This document shows, piece after piece, positions 36,034-44,549 of a stretch of DNA of 64,000 nt (position 1 is the first letter of the stretch; every line of letters starts with the position of its first letter). Both the position numbers and the translations under genes were made by a program. Under the pieces are notes generated by a model. It saw only the letters and a program-made list of their open reading frames with translations. It was not told the DNA's origin and ran no database searches. Origin of the DNA: Clostridia bacterium (GTDB taxonomy: Bacteria; Bacillota; Clostridia; Christensenellales; Borkfalkiaceae); NCBI GenBank assembly GCA_017462735.1, contig JAFTQO010000002.1, forward strand, positions 21,034 through 85,033, given 5' to 3'.

Positions 36034-37107
36034 TTATCGCGCCGAAAATTTATTGCCGCCCATTTTCACGACGAGACCTTTGACCTCTAACTTGGCAAGC
36101 ACCGCCGCCAGTTTAAACACGGGCATCCCCACCGCTTGCGAAAGAGCGGAAAGATGGCTTTCTCCTGCGGCTTTTACCCCTTCGTATACTTGCGATTCTT
36201 CCGTAGTCAAAGAGGGAGCCTGTATCTTCTCTATCAAGTTTATACCAAAACGCGAAGAAATGTCAAATAAATTCTCCGTCAAATACGCCCCTTTTTTAAT
36301 CAAAGCGTTACAACCTTCTCCCGTCTGGCTCCCCGGCAAGTAAGGTAACGCAAACACCTTTTTGCCAAAGGCAAAGGCGTATTCTGCCGTTTTTAAAGCG
36401 CCACTCTTTTTTCCCGCGGCAAGCACTAACACCCCTTCGGCGCAAGCGGCGATTAGTTTATTGCGCCGTTCGTAAGAATAATTTCTCACAGGCGTATCGT
36501 AGGGGCATGCGGAAATCACCGCCCCTTTTCTTTTGCACTCGGCGATAAAATCCCCACCGTCTTTGGGCAAACGTCCAAGACCGCCCGCCGCCATACAAAC
36601 GACTTTACCGCCTTGCAAGCCTCCCTTTGCCGCCGTTTCGTCGCCGCCCTCGGCTACCCCCGTCAGCAAAGTAAAATGCCCCGCCAGGTCCTTGCAAATT
36701 GTTTCGCCCGCTTTTTTATAGGCGTCGCTGATTTTACGCGACCCGACGACGGCAAACAGCCCTTTTGCAAGCAAACTTTCGTCCCCTTGGACGTAAATCA
36801 CGCAAGGGGCGTCGGGCAATTCTCTCCACGCCGCCACGTATCCGTCCGTAGCCCGCGTGATACAGGTAATACCTTCCCTCTCGTATAAGGCTTGCAAGCG
36901 CTTAAAATACCCGTCGTCTTGCAAGGTCTCTTGCATCTGTCGATAGAGTTCCGCCCTGCCTTTTTGATCAAATCTATCCTCAAACGCCGCAAAGCGTTTG
37001 ACGAGATTCACCACCCCTCCCGCCTCGGCAACCAGCGCGTTCTTCTCCGTGGCGTCCAGCGCGAAACTGTCCAGCCAAATATAACTTTTCTCTTCCGCCG
37101 TCCACAT
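36034..37107 (-). CDS. dprA: DNA-processing protein DprA, divergent
   Basis: The 357-residue protein has the DprA layout: an N-terminal helical domain, a Rossmann-fold domain (about 115-305) with VVGSRKISDAYKKAGETI, LLTGVAEGGDETAAKGGL and TGEGCNALIKKGAYLTENL, and a C-terminal winged-helix domain (about 310-357). DprA loads RecA on incoming single strands during transformation and is common even in organisms not known to be competent. The usual SGLARGIDxxAH motif is replaced by TGVAEGGDETAA, a notable change but in the expected place. Three bases separate it from the yifB stop. Confidence 0.9.
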   Translation of the reverse strand: MWTAEEKSYIWLDSFALDATEKNALVAEAGGVVNLVKRFAAFEDRFDQKGRAELYRQMQETLQDDGYFKRLQALYEREGITCITRATDGYVAAWRELPDAPCVIYVQGDESLLAKGLFAVVGSRKISDAYKKAGETICKDLAGHFTLLTGVAEGGDETAAKGGLQGGKVVCMAAGGLGRLPKDGGDFIAECKRKGAVISACPYDTPVRNYSYERRNKLIAACAEGVLVLAAGKKSGALKTAEYAFAFGKKVFALPYLPGSQTGEGCNALIKKGAYLTENLFDISSRFGINLIEKIQAPSLTTEESQVYEGVKAAGESHLSALSQAVGMPVFKLAAVLAKLEVKGLVVKMGGNKFSAR

Positions 37108-37110
37108 AGG

Positions 37111-38640
37111 TTATTCTTCCACCTCCGCGCCGTACGTGCGGTAAGAGACGGCTTCATAGATATGGTCGGGGGTGATGTTTTCACTAAAATCGAGGTCGGC
37201 TATTGTCCGCGCTACTTTTAAGATACGCGACCTTGCGCGCGCCGACAAATGCAACCGCTCGAACGCCTCTTGCAAGACCGCCTCTCCCTCGGGCGAAAGT
37301 TTGCAATACTCTCTTAACTGCTTTTCTCCCATTTCGGCGTTGGTGGAAATCTTTCCTTCGCCAAACCTGCCTCGCTGAATTTTTCTTGCAAGATTCACCC
37401 GTTCTTTGACTTTTGCGGAGGGCTCTTCTTGCTCCGTAGACACCAAATCGGCGTATTCTACCCCGTCCACCTCTACTTGAATATCAATTCTATCCATCAA
37501 AGGCCCCGACACGCGGGCGCGATACTTGCGCACGTCGCGCGCGTTGCAGGTACAGCGACGTTTTTCACTACCATAATTGCCACAAGGGCAAGGGTTCATA
37601 CTCGCACACAGCATAAAGGAAGCGGGATAATCCACCGACCCGCCGCTTCTCGACACCGTGATAACGCCGTCCTCCAAGGGTTGACGCATTGCCTCTAATG
37701 TCGAACGGTTATACTCGGGCAGTTCGTCCAAGAACAGGACGCCGCCGTGAGCAAGGCTAATTTCGCCAGGGTGTACCGTCTTGTTCCCGCCGCCGCAGAG
37801 CGCCACCGTCGTTGCCGTATGGTGCGGGGTGCGGAAGGGGCGCGTCGTGACAATCCCCTCTTCGCCCAAAATACCCGCCACCGAGTGTATCTTGGTCACT
37901 TCCAGCGCCTCGTCCTCGCTCATATCGGGCATAATGGACGGGATAGCACGGGCAAGCATCGTTTTCCCGCTACCGGGAGGGCCGACGAAAAGAATATTAT
38001 GTCCGCCTGCCACCGCCACCTCTAAAGCGCGCTTGGCAATTTGTTGCCCTTTGACAAACGCCATATCGTAGGCGTTTTCTCTTTGTTCGTCACGGACGGT
38101 ATACGCTACCGAAGGGACGCTTGCTAGCGTTTTTTCGCCCGATAAATGGTCGAATACTTCTTTCAAATTTTCCGCCGCATACACCTCTATCCCGCGTAAA
38201 TGGCTGGCTTCTTTGGCGTTGCCGCAGGGCAAAATAAACTTGGTGTAGCCTTGTTTTTTGGCGGCAATCAAAAGAGGCAAAACCCCACGCACGGGGCGCA
38301 AATCGCCGTTCAAGGCAAGTTCCCCCAAAAAGATGACGCCGTCGACGTCCGCTACCAAATCCCCCTCCGCTTTGAGCAAAGAAACGGCTATGGGCAAATC
38401 GAGCGCCGTACCCTCTTTTTTGACGTAGGCAGGGGCAAAATTGACGGTGATTTTACGGACGGGGAAAGAAAGGCCGCTATTTTTAATCGCGCTTTTGACC
38501 CGTTCTTTCGATTCCTTTACCGCGGTATCGGGCAAGCCCACCATATCGTACGCAGGCAACCCTTTGGAGATGTCCGTCTCTACCGTGACGGGCACCCCTT
38601 CCAACCCTTGCAACGCAAAACTCAATACCCTTGCTATCAT
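37111..38640 (-). CDS. YifB/ComM-family Mg chelatase-like AAA ATPase
   Basis: The 509-residue protein has an N-terminal Lon-like fold (VTVETDISKGLPAYDMVGLP), Walker A VGPPGSGKTMLARAI near 215, Walker B GGVLFLDELPE, and the family motif ASMNPCPCGNYG with the zinc-binding cysteines CPCG...CTC. ComM, the best studied member, is a hexameric helicase that drives branch migration in natural transformation. It precedes dprA here, as in many Firmicutes. The promoter at 38696-38724 starts the long operon to trxA. Confidence 0.94.
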   Translation of the reverse strand: MIARVLSFALQGLEGVPVTVETDISKGLPAYDMVGLPDTAVKESKERVKSAIKNSGLSFPVRKITVNFAPAYVKKEGTALDLPIAVSLLKAEGDLVADVDGVIFLGELALNGDLRPVRGVLPLLIAAKKQGYTKFILPCGNAKEASHLRGIEVYAAENLKEVFDHLSGEKTLASVPSVAYTVRDEQRENAYDMAFVKGQQIAKRALEVAVAGGHNILFVGPPGSGKTMLARAIPSIMPDMSEDEALEVTKIHSVAGILGEEGIVTTRPFRTPHHTATTVALCGGGNKTVHPGEISLAHGGVLFLDELPEYNRSTLEAMRQPLEDGVITVSRSGGSVDYPASFMLCASMNPCPCGNYGSEKRRCTCNARDVRKYRARVSGPLMDRIDIQVEVDGVEYADLVSTEQEEPSAKVKERVNLARKIQRGRFGEGKISTNAEMGEKQLREYCKLSPEGEAVLQEAFERLHLSARARSRILKVARTIADLDFSENITPDHIYEAVSYRTYGAEVEE

Positions 38641-38695
38641 CTTCTTCCCTCTCGTTTTTTACGTCTGTAAAAACAAAGTTTTTAGTATCCTTATT

Positions 38696-38724
38696 ATTGT
38701 ACTAAAATTTTGCCGAAAAGTAAA
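38696..38724 (-). promoter_or_regulatory. Sigma-A promoter of the yifB-dprA-topA-trmFO-hslVU-hisS-trxA operon
   Basis: On the minus strand TTTACT, a 17-base spacer and TACAAT, about 56 bases upstream of yifB. Confidence 0.7.
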
Positions 38725-38774
38725 TAGAAAACGGAAAATTTTCCGTACTTTTTCACACTTGTTTTCTTGAAAGA

Positions 38775-38806
38775 AAAAATCCATCCTTGACTTTGGATGG
38801 ATTTTT
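38775..38806 (-). terminator. Terminator of rplS
   Basis: AAAAATCCATCC pairs with GGATGGATTTTT, followed by a T-rich stretch on the minus strand. Confidence 0.92.
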
Positions 38807-38823
38807 CTTTTGGTTTTTTAAAC

Positions 38824-39168
38824 TTAAATTTTTTCTTTAACTTTGGCTGCCTTACCCGTCAAGCCGCGAAGATAGTAGAGTTTCGCTCTTCTAACCTTAC
38901 CCTTTCTTACGACGGTAATCGACGCAATTTTCGGGGAATGGATAGGATAGGTCTTTTCTACGCCTACGCCGTAGGAGATGTGACGTACGGTGAACGTCTC
39001 GGAAATGCCGCCGTTTTTCTTTGCGATAACGACGCCTTCGAAGTTTTGGACACGTTCCTTGCCGCCTTCAATAATCTTAAACCCTACTCTAACGGTATCG
39101 CCGACGTTGAATGCGGGAATTTCCGCTTTCAAGTATTCAGCGTTGATGGCTTCAATCAATCCTTTCAT
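38824..39168 (-). CDS. rplS: 50S ribosomal protein L19
   Basis: The 114-residue protein matches L19 throughout: [34 protein letters not shown] and the C-terminal [21 protein letters not shown]19 lies at the 30S-50S interface. TGGAGG precedes the start. It is a single-gene unit with its own promoter, leader and terminator, not linked to the rimM/trmD operon where it is often found. Confidence 0.98.
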   Translation of the reverse strand: MKGLIEAINAEYLKAEIPAFNVGDTVRVGFKIIEGGKERVQNFEGVVIAKKNGGISETFTVRHISYGVGVEKTYPIHSPKIASITVVRKGKVRRAKLYYLRGLTGKAAKVKEKI

Positions 39169-39262
39169 GTGACTTTACCTCCATTATTTACGCGACGTTC
39201 TTACCCGCTGTATGATTCCTCATCATACCCAAATCGGCAGCGGAACGCCCGAAGTCTTAGAT
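39169..39262 (-). promoter_or_regulatory. Structured leader of rplS (candidate L19 leader)
   Basis: The roughly 85-base leader can fold into an outer stem CCGCTG / CAGCGG around an inner hairpin GTATGAT-GAGGA-ATCATAC (about 39206-39232 region). Ribosomal-protein leaders of this position control L19 in other Firmicutes; the match to that class is my inference from location and fold. Confidence 0.45.
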
Positions 39263-39292
39263 ATTATAAACCATCTCCCACCCCTTTGGCAA
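39263..39292 (-). promoter_or_regulatory. Sigma-A promoter of rplS
   Basis: On the minus strand TTGCCA, an 18-base spacer and TATAAT. Confidence 0.7.
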
Positions 39293-39435
39293 GCGTTTTT
39301 GCAGAGGTTTTTCACTTTTTTTACTTTTTTATCGCGCAATCGCAAACGCCGCCCAAAAAACATCCGCCCTTTGACGGAAACGCACCAAAACGCACGCATC
39401 CTAAAAAGAGCGGATAATTTACTAGTTTTTTGATT

Positions 39436-40008
39436 TTAAAGAGGGCTTATGCCGCTATGGCGTTTCGTGTACAAATCTATCTTTTCGTCCAAGATTTTAA
39501 TCGCTTCTTTCGCCGTCGTGACCGCGTACACCTTATCTTCGGGAATTTCGGGATACCTATCGGTGTCGTCAATTTTCGTGCCCGCCACCTTTGCGCTCCA
39601 ACCGCCGCTGTTTGCAAAAGCAATTACCAGACGGTTAAGCGACCACGCATAACAATACTCGCTCATCGTGCCTGCCCCGCCGCCGATACCGATAACGGCA
39701 TAGGCGTTGGCGACCATCGCGTTGCGCATCATATCCAGCCCTGTCGGGATAACGATATCCGCGTGTTCGTTTGCCGTCTCCGTATCAAAGGAAGGGACGA
39801 GGGCAACCGTGTCCCCCTCCCGATAATTTTTAGAGGCTTTCGCCCCCGCCATAACCGCTTTCATTACCCCTTGCAAGCCGCCGCTTTGGACGCGATACCC
39901 CGCGTCGACAAGCGCCTTGCCGAGTTCAAACGCCAACTGATACCTGATCCCGTCTTTTTTTATCCTTTTGTTGCCGATGACCGACACGATTTTTCTTCTA
40001 TCCGCCAT
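39436..40008 (-). CDS. SLOG/LOG-superfamily protein (TIGR00725-like)
   Basis: The 190-residue protein has a Rossmann-like nucleotide-binding fold with the family features SVIGNKRI, a glycine-rich VQSGGLQGVMKAVMAGAK (about 39-56), and IGIGGGAGTMSEYCYAW (about 104-120). The PGGxGTxxE form of LOG cytokinin-activating enzymes is replaced by GGGAGTMSE, as in the TIGR00725 group, whose function is unknown. The promoter and terminator are not obvious; it lies downstream of the flavin reductase gene on the same strand with a 45-base gap. Confidence 0.8.
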   Translation of the reverse strand: MADRRKIVSVIGNKRIKKDGIRYQLAFELGKALVDAGYRVQSGGLQGVMKAVMAGAKASKNYREGDTVALVPSFDTETANEHADIVIPTGLDMMRNAMVANAYAVIGIGGGAGTMSEYCYAWSLNRLVIAFANSGGWSAKVAGTKIDDTDRYPEIPEDKVYAVTTAKEAIKILDEKIDLYTKRHSGISPL

Positions 40009-40053
40009 AAAACACCCCGTTTCTATCAGTATATGCTACTTTTTACAACGCTG

Positions 40054-40671
40054 TCAACGGATGAAATTGGTCATAATTTTTCTTTCGCTCTTGGGTTCAA
40101 TTCCCTCTTTCTTGCCCGCATCGATGCACTTTATCAGCCACGCCATATTGTAGCCGAGTATCCGCATCGTCTGCAAACCTTCTTCGTCCTGCAACGCTTC
40201 CTCTGCCTTGTTGCCGTGGATCTCGTTCCAATAGTTGGAGGACACGACGGGCATACGGTTGATGGTATAGTACTTGTTCAGCACGTCGAAAGTCGTACTT
40301 GCGCCGCCACGTCTGCAACTGACCACCGACGCCGCAGGCTTATAGGATAAATACTTGCCGCCGCTATAGAACACTCTGTCCATAAAGGATACGAGGGTCC
40401 CGTTAGCCGACGCATAATAGACGGGCGTGCCGAATAGGAATCCGTCCGCAGTCTTTGCCTTCTCCACAAAGGCGTTTACCTCGTCGTCATAGATACATTT
40501 GCCCGCCTTTTTACAAGCCCAGCAACCTCTGCAACCCTGTATCGTCTTACCGCCGATATGTACGATTTCCGTCTCGACGCCTTGCTCCTGCAACGCTTTT
40601 TCTACCTCTGCCAAAGCGGTATAGGTACAGCCGTTTGCGTGAGGGCTGCCGTTTACAAGCAATACTTTCAT
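40054..40671 (-). CDS. NADPH-dependent FMN reductase / flavodoxin-fold protein
   Basis: The 205-residue protein starts MKVLLVNGSPHANGCTYTAL, the phosphate-binding loop of the flavodoxin-fold FMN reductases, and has GTPVYYASANGTLVSFMDR (about 83-101) for the flavin ring. CRGCWACKKAGKC near 48-60 gives a cysteine cluster typical of the iron-sulfur flavoprotein-like subgroup. Such proteins use FMN in anaerobic redox reactions; the substrate is not evident. Confidence 0.87.
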   Translation of the reverse strand: MKVLLVNGSPHANGCTYTALAEVEKALQEQGVETEIVHIGGKTIQGCRGCWACKKAGKCIYDDEVNAFVEKAKTADGFLFGTPVYYASANGTLVSFMDRVFYSGGKYLSYKPAASVVSCRRGGASTTFDVLNKYYTINRMPVVSSNYWNEIHGNKAEEALQDEEGLQTMRILGYNMAWLIKCIDAGKKEGIEPKSERKIMTNFIR

Positions 40672-40747
40672 AATTTTCTCTCCGTTCTTTATTTTTGCGA
40701 TATTATAGCATATTTTTTTACGCTTTTCAATACCTTTCTCTAAATTT

Positions 40748-41212
40748 TCATCTTTGCGGTTTACGCAAAAAATCAGGCAAAAAGCCGTACGTCTCTTTCA
40801 GCCACGAAAAATCCGTCACCCAGCCCTCTACTTGGTTACGCCTAGCATATTCCTCGTTGGCACGGCGCAACTCTGCGTGAAAATCGCTCTGCGTGCAGCC
40901 GTTTACCTTTTTGAAATGCTCTTCCGCAGCCTGTCCTTCTCCCATTAAAAAAGTACGGGAAATATGCACGACCTTATGGCATGCAGGACAAAGCGCCGTC
41001 ACCCCTACGAGGGTCTGCAACCTCTTTTCGTCGTCGTAACGCCAAACCTCGTGCGCCTCTAGTCTTCCTTGCGCCCCACATTTACTGCAACGGTGCCCGC
41101 TGCTTTTGTAGGCGTCTTTGCGGACGACGTCCCATTGCTCAGGGGTCAAAAAAGTGCGTAAATTTGCCCGCCAACACTCTTCGGGAATCAGTTCAAACGT
41201 CAGTTTATACAT
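40748..41212 (-). CDS. HNH-motif zinc protein, coupled to mutY
   Basis: The 154-residue protein has C42-x2-C45, then H54 in RLEAHEVW, and C75-x2-C78 with H83 in ALCPACHKVVH, the layout of an HNH nuclease with a zinc-binding beta-beta-alpha fold. The C-terminal half is charged and helical (HFKKVNGCTQSDFHAEL). Its ATG lies eight bases inside the end of mutY, implying translational coupling. Nuclease activity is inferred from the motif only. It could be a DNA-repair accessory or a stray HNH gene. Confidence 0.75.
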   Translation of the reverse strand: MYKLTFELIPEECWRANLRTFLTPEQWDVVRKDAYKSSGHRCSKCGAQGRLEAHEVWRYDDEKRLQTLVGVTALCPACHKVVHISRTFLMGEGQAAEEHFKKVNGCTQSDFHAELRRANEEYARRNQVEGWVTDFSWLKETYGFLPDFLRKPQR

Positions 41213-42275
41213 ATTTTACCGCCATTTCTTTTGCTTTGGAAAATGCCGTCGGCAAAGACAATTCCCCCTCTATTTGCGCCACGGAAAACTGCTCGAACGG
41301 GCTGTTTTCCGTGCGGATGACGACGCACTCCATCTCCCACCTTACGTGGGTGAAAATATGCACGGCGGACGAACTGCTTATCTGCGTATAGTCCGTAATC
41401 CCCCACTCTGCAAGCAATTCTTTTTTTCCTTTTTCTTTAGAGGCGGTAGGGAATTCGTACAATCCCTTTAACAGTCCTTCCGTGCGTTTTCGCAAAGAAA
41501 TTTTATCACCCGTCAAAATCACGAAGACGTACAACTGCTCCACCCGCTTTTCTTTCTTTTTGGGCAAAACGGGATACGAGTCTTGACTAGACGTTTTTTG
41601 CGCCAGGCAAACGTCCTTCAAAGGACAACTTTCACAAGCGGGGGAAGTCGGCTTACAGACCAGCGCGCCCAATTCCATCAACGCCTGCGTAAAATCGGCG
41701 CAAGCCACCCCTTCTTCGGGATAAATCTTTTGCAATTTTTGTTCTAAATATTTTTTATAGGCAGGCAACGAAATATCCGTCGGGTTTGCCGTCAATCTCG
41801 ACAATACCCGAAAGACGTTGCCGTCCACCGCGGGCGTGCGCTTATAAAAGGCGATAGAGGCTATTGCCCCCGCCGTATAGTCGCCTATCCCTGAAAGTCC
41901 GCGCAGTTTTTCTTTGTCGGCAGGGAACTGCCCGCCGTACTCCTCACATACCTGCCTAGCCGCTTTTTGCATGTTTCTAGCACGGCTATAATATCCCAAG
42001 CCTTCCCAGACCTTGAGCAGGCTTTCTTCCTCCGCTTCCGCTAAATCTCGCACGGTGGGGAATTTTTCCAAGAATCGCTTATAATATTCTTTCGCCCCTT
42101 CTACGCGTGTCTGTTGCAGCATAATTTCAGACACCCAAACTCGGTAAGGGTCGGCGCTTTGCCGCCAAGGCAAATCCCGCTTGTTTTTGGCATACCACAA
42201 AAGCAACGGCTGGACGATTTCTCCGTAAGGATAGTCCTCTCTCGTATGCAGTTGTTTCGTCTGCTCTTTTTGCAT
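41205..42275 (-). CDS. mutY: A/G-specific adenine DNA glycosylase
   Basis: I place the start at 42275 (MQKEQTKQLH), giving 356 residues. MutY removes adenine opposite 8-oxoguanine. The helix-hairpin-helix region has VSEIMLQQTRVEGAKEYY and LSGIGDYTAGAIASIAF with the catalytic aspartate in PAVDGNVFRV. The iron-sulfur cluster cysteines are in CKPTSPACESCPLKDVC (C-x6-C-x2-C-x5-C). A C-terminal NUDIX-like domain (about 235-356) that recognises 8-oxoguanine is present. GAGGGGG is just upstream. Confidence 0.95.
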   Translation of the reverse strand: MQKEQTKQLHTREDYPYGEIVQPLLLWYAKNKRDLPWRQSADPYRVWVSEIMLQQTRVEGAKEYYKRFLEKFPTVRDLAEAEEESLLKVWEGLGYYSRARNMQKAARQVCEEYGGQFPADKEKLRGLSGIGDYTAGAIASIAFYKRTPAVDGNVFRVLSRLTANPTDISLPAYKKYLEQKLQKIYPEEGVACADFTQALMELGALVCKPTSPACESCPLKDVCLAQKTSSQDSYPVLPKKKEKRVEQLYVFVILTGDKISLRKRTEGLLKGLYEFPTASKEKGKKELLAEWGITDYTQISSSSAVHIFTHVRWEMECVVIRTENSPFEQFSVAQIEGELSLPTAFSKAKEMAVKYV

Positions 42276-42288
42276 AATCCCCCTCAAC

Positions 42289-42960
42289 TTACGACAACGT
42301 ATACCGTATTGCCTGCGGATAATCTAGTACGCAACCGTCCCCGACGTAGGCGACGTCCGCCTTGCCCGTTTCGTCTGCGGAAACGAGACTGTTGCCTACC
42401 CCTACGAACGCCCCCTCAAAGCCCGCGAAAATGCTGCCCTTGAAGTCCACCGCTGTGATAATTTCCGCCCCGCCGGACAACTCGTCAACCCACTTTCTCA
42501 AAAAGGTAAACGCATTGTCCTTAGGCAAAAAAGGCAACTCTTCCAGACCGTCGATGACGACGAAAAATTTAGGCAATCGAGGATTTTCTTTGCGCGCGCT
42601 CGCTTGTGCGTTCGCCAAGTTTTTCATCGCCGAAAACTGCCTTTCGCTCAATAGATAAGGCACGGTGACGTCCGCTTTTTTTAACTCCAATAATTTTGCG
42701 TATTCCCGATGCGGCGAAAGCACCAAAAAGGAGGCTTTCCCTTCCCCGTATGCGACGGCAAGAGATTTTACCGTCTCCATCACGAACGCTTTTCTTTGCG
42801 CGCCCGTCACACAGGTATGGCAGTACCTGTCCGCTCTGTCTTTGCGATGCGAAAAAACCACCTCGCCGCTTTCCTCCCAGCCGAGGGGAACTTTCGCAAG
42901 AGGAAAATCTCCCGCTTTTTCCTTATTTTGCAAGATGGACAGCCACCTTCCTTTTTGCAT
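42289..42960 (-). CDS. Unrecognised protein, possibly a P-loop-less FtsK-like domain
   Basis: I place the start at 42960 (MQKGRWLSILQNKEK), since a good promoter lies at 42989-43017 and upstream ATG-like codons fall in or before it; this gives 223 residues. The order of a conserved-looking region (CHTCVTGAQRKAFVMETV, then SFLVLSPHREYAKLLELK, then KFFVVIDGLEELP) resembles the FtsK/SpoIIIE core, where the first would be Walker A and the last Walker B. But the Walker A lysine-threonine is absent (GAQRKAF). That relationship is only a suggestion. The gene lies upstream of mutY with a short gap, so cotranscription is likely. Confidence 0.5.
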   Translation of the reverse strand: MQKGRWLSILQNKEKAGDFPLAKVPLGWEESGEVVFSHRKDRADRYCHTCVTGAQRKAFVMETVKSLAVAYGEGKASFLVLSPHREYAKLLELKKADVTVPYLLSERQFSAMKNLANAQASARKENPRLPKFFVVIDGLEELPFLPKDNAFTFLRKWVDELSGGAEIITAVDFKGSIFAGFEGAFVGVGNSLVSADETGKADVAYVGDGCVLDYPQAIRYTLS

Positions 42961-42988
42961 AAAAATACCGCCTTTTTCTCTTTCTTTT

Positions 42989-43017
42989 ATTATACCCGTT
43001 TGCGGCTGAAAAGTCAA
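42989..43017 (-). promoter_or_regulatory. Sigma-A promoter for the 42.3 kb gene and mutY
   Basis: On the minus strand TTGACT, a 17-base spacer and TATAAT, five bases after the terminator hairpin of the upstream protease gene. Confidence 0.85.
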
Positions 43018-43022
43018 TGTAA

Positions 43023-43046
43023 AACCGCGGATTTTTCTCCGCGGTT
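43023..43046 (-). terminator. Terminator of the HtrA-like protease gene
   Basis: AACCGCGGA and TCCGCGGTT form a perfect 9-bp stem followed by TTTTA on the minus strand. Confidence 0.85.
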
Positions 43047-43054
43047 GAATAGGC

Positions 43055-44506
43055 TTATATGGTTTGTAAATGCCCAGGCAGCAAAGTGACGTCCACTTCT
43101 ATTTCCACGCCGCCGCGCTCTATCGTCAATTTGACCACGTCGCCCGCTTCTGCTTGAATTAAAAAGTCCCCGATTTGGTAAAGTCTTTCGACTTCCAAGG
43201 TCTTTGTGCCTATCTCAACTTTCGTGATGACGTCGCCTTTCAAAACCAGCCCGTAAGCGGACTCCGTTGCATCCGAGGGCGCCTCCGAAATATAAATCCT
43301 TTCTTTTACGTACAGCGTTCCCGTTGCGTCAATGCCAGAAGTGGTACTTTCTATCCCCAACATAACGCCTAAAATCGCCTTATCCGCATAGCCTTTCGCC
43401 AAAATTTCATCTACGATGAAACACACCTTCTCCATTGGAATAGCATATCCCACGTTGTCCATCGACGTACCGCTACTCTTCGCATTGACAATCCCCAGCA
43501 ATTTCCCGTTGGCGTCGAACAAACCGCCGCCGCTGTTCCCTTTGTTGATCGCCGCGTCCACACGCATAACCCGATGGGTCGCCGCCTCTGCGGGATTCTC
43601 AAAAGACGCCAACGAAATATACTCGCTGTCGCAGGAAAGCCCCCCCTCTACGACGGACAAGCCTCGTCCTCCGGCGTTGCCTATTGCGTGCACGCTTTCG
43701 CCAAGACGCAGGCGTTCTTCCGCCCCTCTTACCGTCACCGCTTCCGCTGCGGAATTTTTAATAATCTCGCTATCCTCTACGGCAATCACGGCAATATCGT
43801 TGACGGGAGATCCGCCGACGTATCTTGCCCGCATCGCGTTGCCCGATTCGTCTTCATAGGTCTCGCCGGAAAGATTAAATTGCTCGCCGTATAAATAGAC
43901 GTAGATAATCCCCGCTATCCCGTTTTCATTTAATACGCCGTTCTCAAAGACGATGTGATAATTGGTGACGATATACGCCCTGCCGTGCTCTTTTTCTAAG
44001 TGATAAATGACCCCGCTACCGCTAGACGTCATTCTCTGCGTGTTATTCCCGCTTGCGACGTCAAACACGCTAATAATGCTCACCGAAGACATCACGTTAT
44101 GCGCGACGATTTCGGTGTCGACGCTTTGACCTACCTCTACGTCAAAATATTCCTTCAAAAAGGCAGACATACCGCCCACGAATCCGTCTGCAACCGCCGC
44201 CTGATACATTTGGTTTATGTCGAGGTCTTGCCCGTCTTCGCCGTCCATCCCTTTCAGGCTGGCGAGCCACTCCTCTTCCGTCCCGACGAACCCGTTATCG
44301 AGCGCAATCTCGTAGGCGGATTTCCCGTCGGCAGGGTGGTCGCATTTCAAACTTTCCAACCACTCTTGTTCCGTCCCCTCAAAGCCGTTTCTTACCGCAA
44401 TCTCATAAGCGGATTCCCCCTCGAACGCTTGCGACAAAAAACCTAACGTAAACACGAAAAAGGGTATCAATACGACGACTAATACTTTCCAAAAAACTTT
44501 TTTCAT
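43055..44506 (-). CDS. HtrA-like trypsin-family protease with N-terminal repeats
   Basis: The 483-residue protein has an N-terminal membrane anchor (about 5-27), then three degenerate 30-40 residue repeats: ESAYEIAVRNGFEGTEQEWL (31-50), KSAYEIALDNGFVGTEEEWL (62-81) and a weaker MYQAAVADGFVGGMSAFL (100-117). The serine protease domain follows with H184 (VTNYHIV), D237 (VNDIAVI) and S325 (NKGNSGGGLF), then a C-terminal PDZ domain (about 385-480). HtrA-type proteases degrade or refold damaged exported proteins. The SAYE/GTE-EWL repeats are of a kind otherwise known in phage-tail or surface collagen-like proteins; their job here is unknown. Confidence 0.9.
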   Translation of the reverse strand: MKKVFWKVLVVVLIPFFVFTLGFLSQAFEGESAYEIAVRNGFEGTEQEWLESLKCDHPADGKSAYEIALDNGFVGTEEEWLASLKGMDGEDGQDLDINQMYQAAVADGFVGGMSAFLKEYFDVEVGQSVDTEIVAHNVMSSVSIISVFDVASGNNTQRMTSSGSGVIYHLEKEHGRAYIVTNYHIVFENGVLNENGIAGIIYVYLYGEQFNLSGETYEDESGNAMRARYVGGSPVNDIAVIAVEDSEIIKNSAAEAVTVRGAEERLRLGESVHAIGNAGGRGLSVVEGGLSCDSEYISLASFENPAEAATHRVMRVDAAINKGNSGGGLFDANGKLLGIVNAKSSGTSMDNVGYAIPMEKVCFIVDEILAKGYADKAILGVMLGIESTTSGIDATGTLYVKERIYISEAPSDATESAYGLVLKGDVITKVEIGTKTLEVERLYQIGDFLIQAEAGDVVKLTIERGGVEIEVDVTLLPGHLQTI

Positions 44507-44549
44507 CCTATCTCCTTGTTTTTGCCCTTCTTACAATACGCAAAAACGC

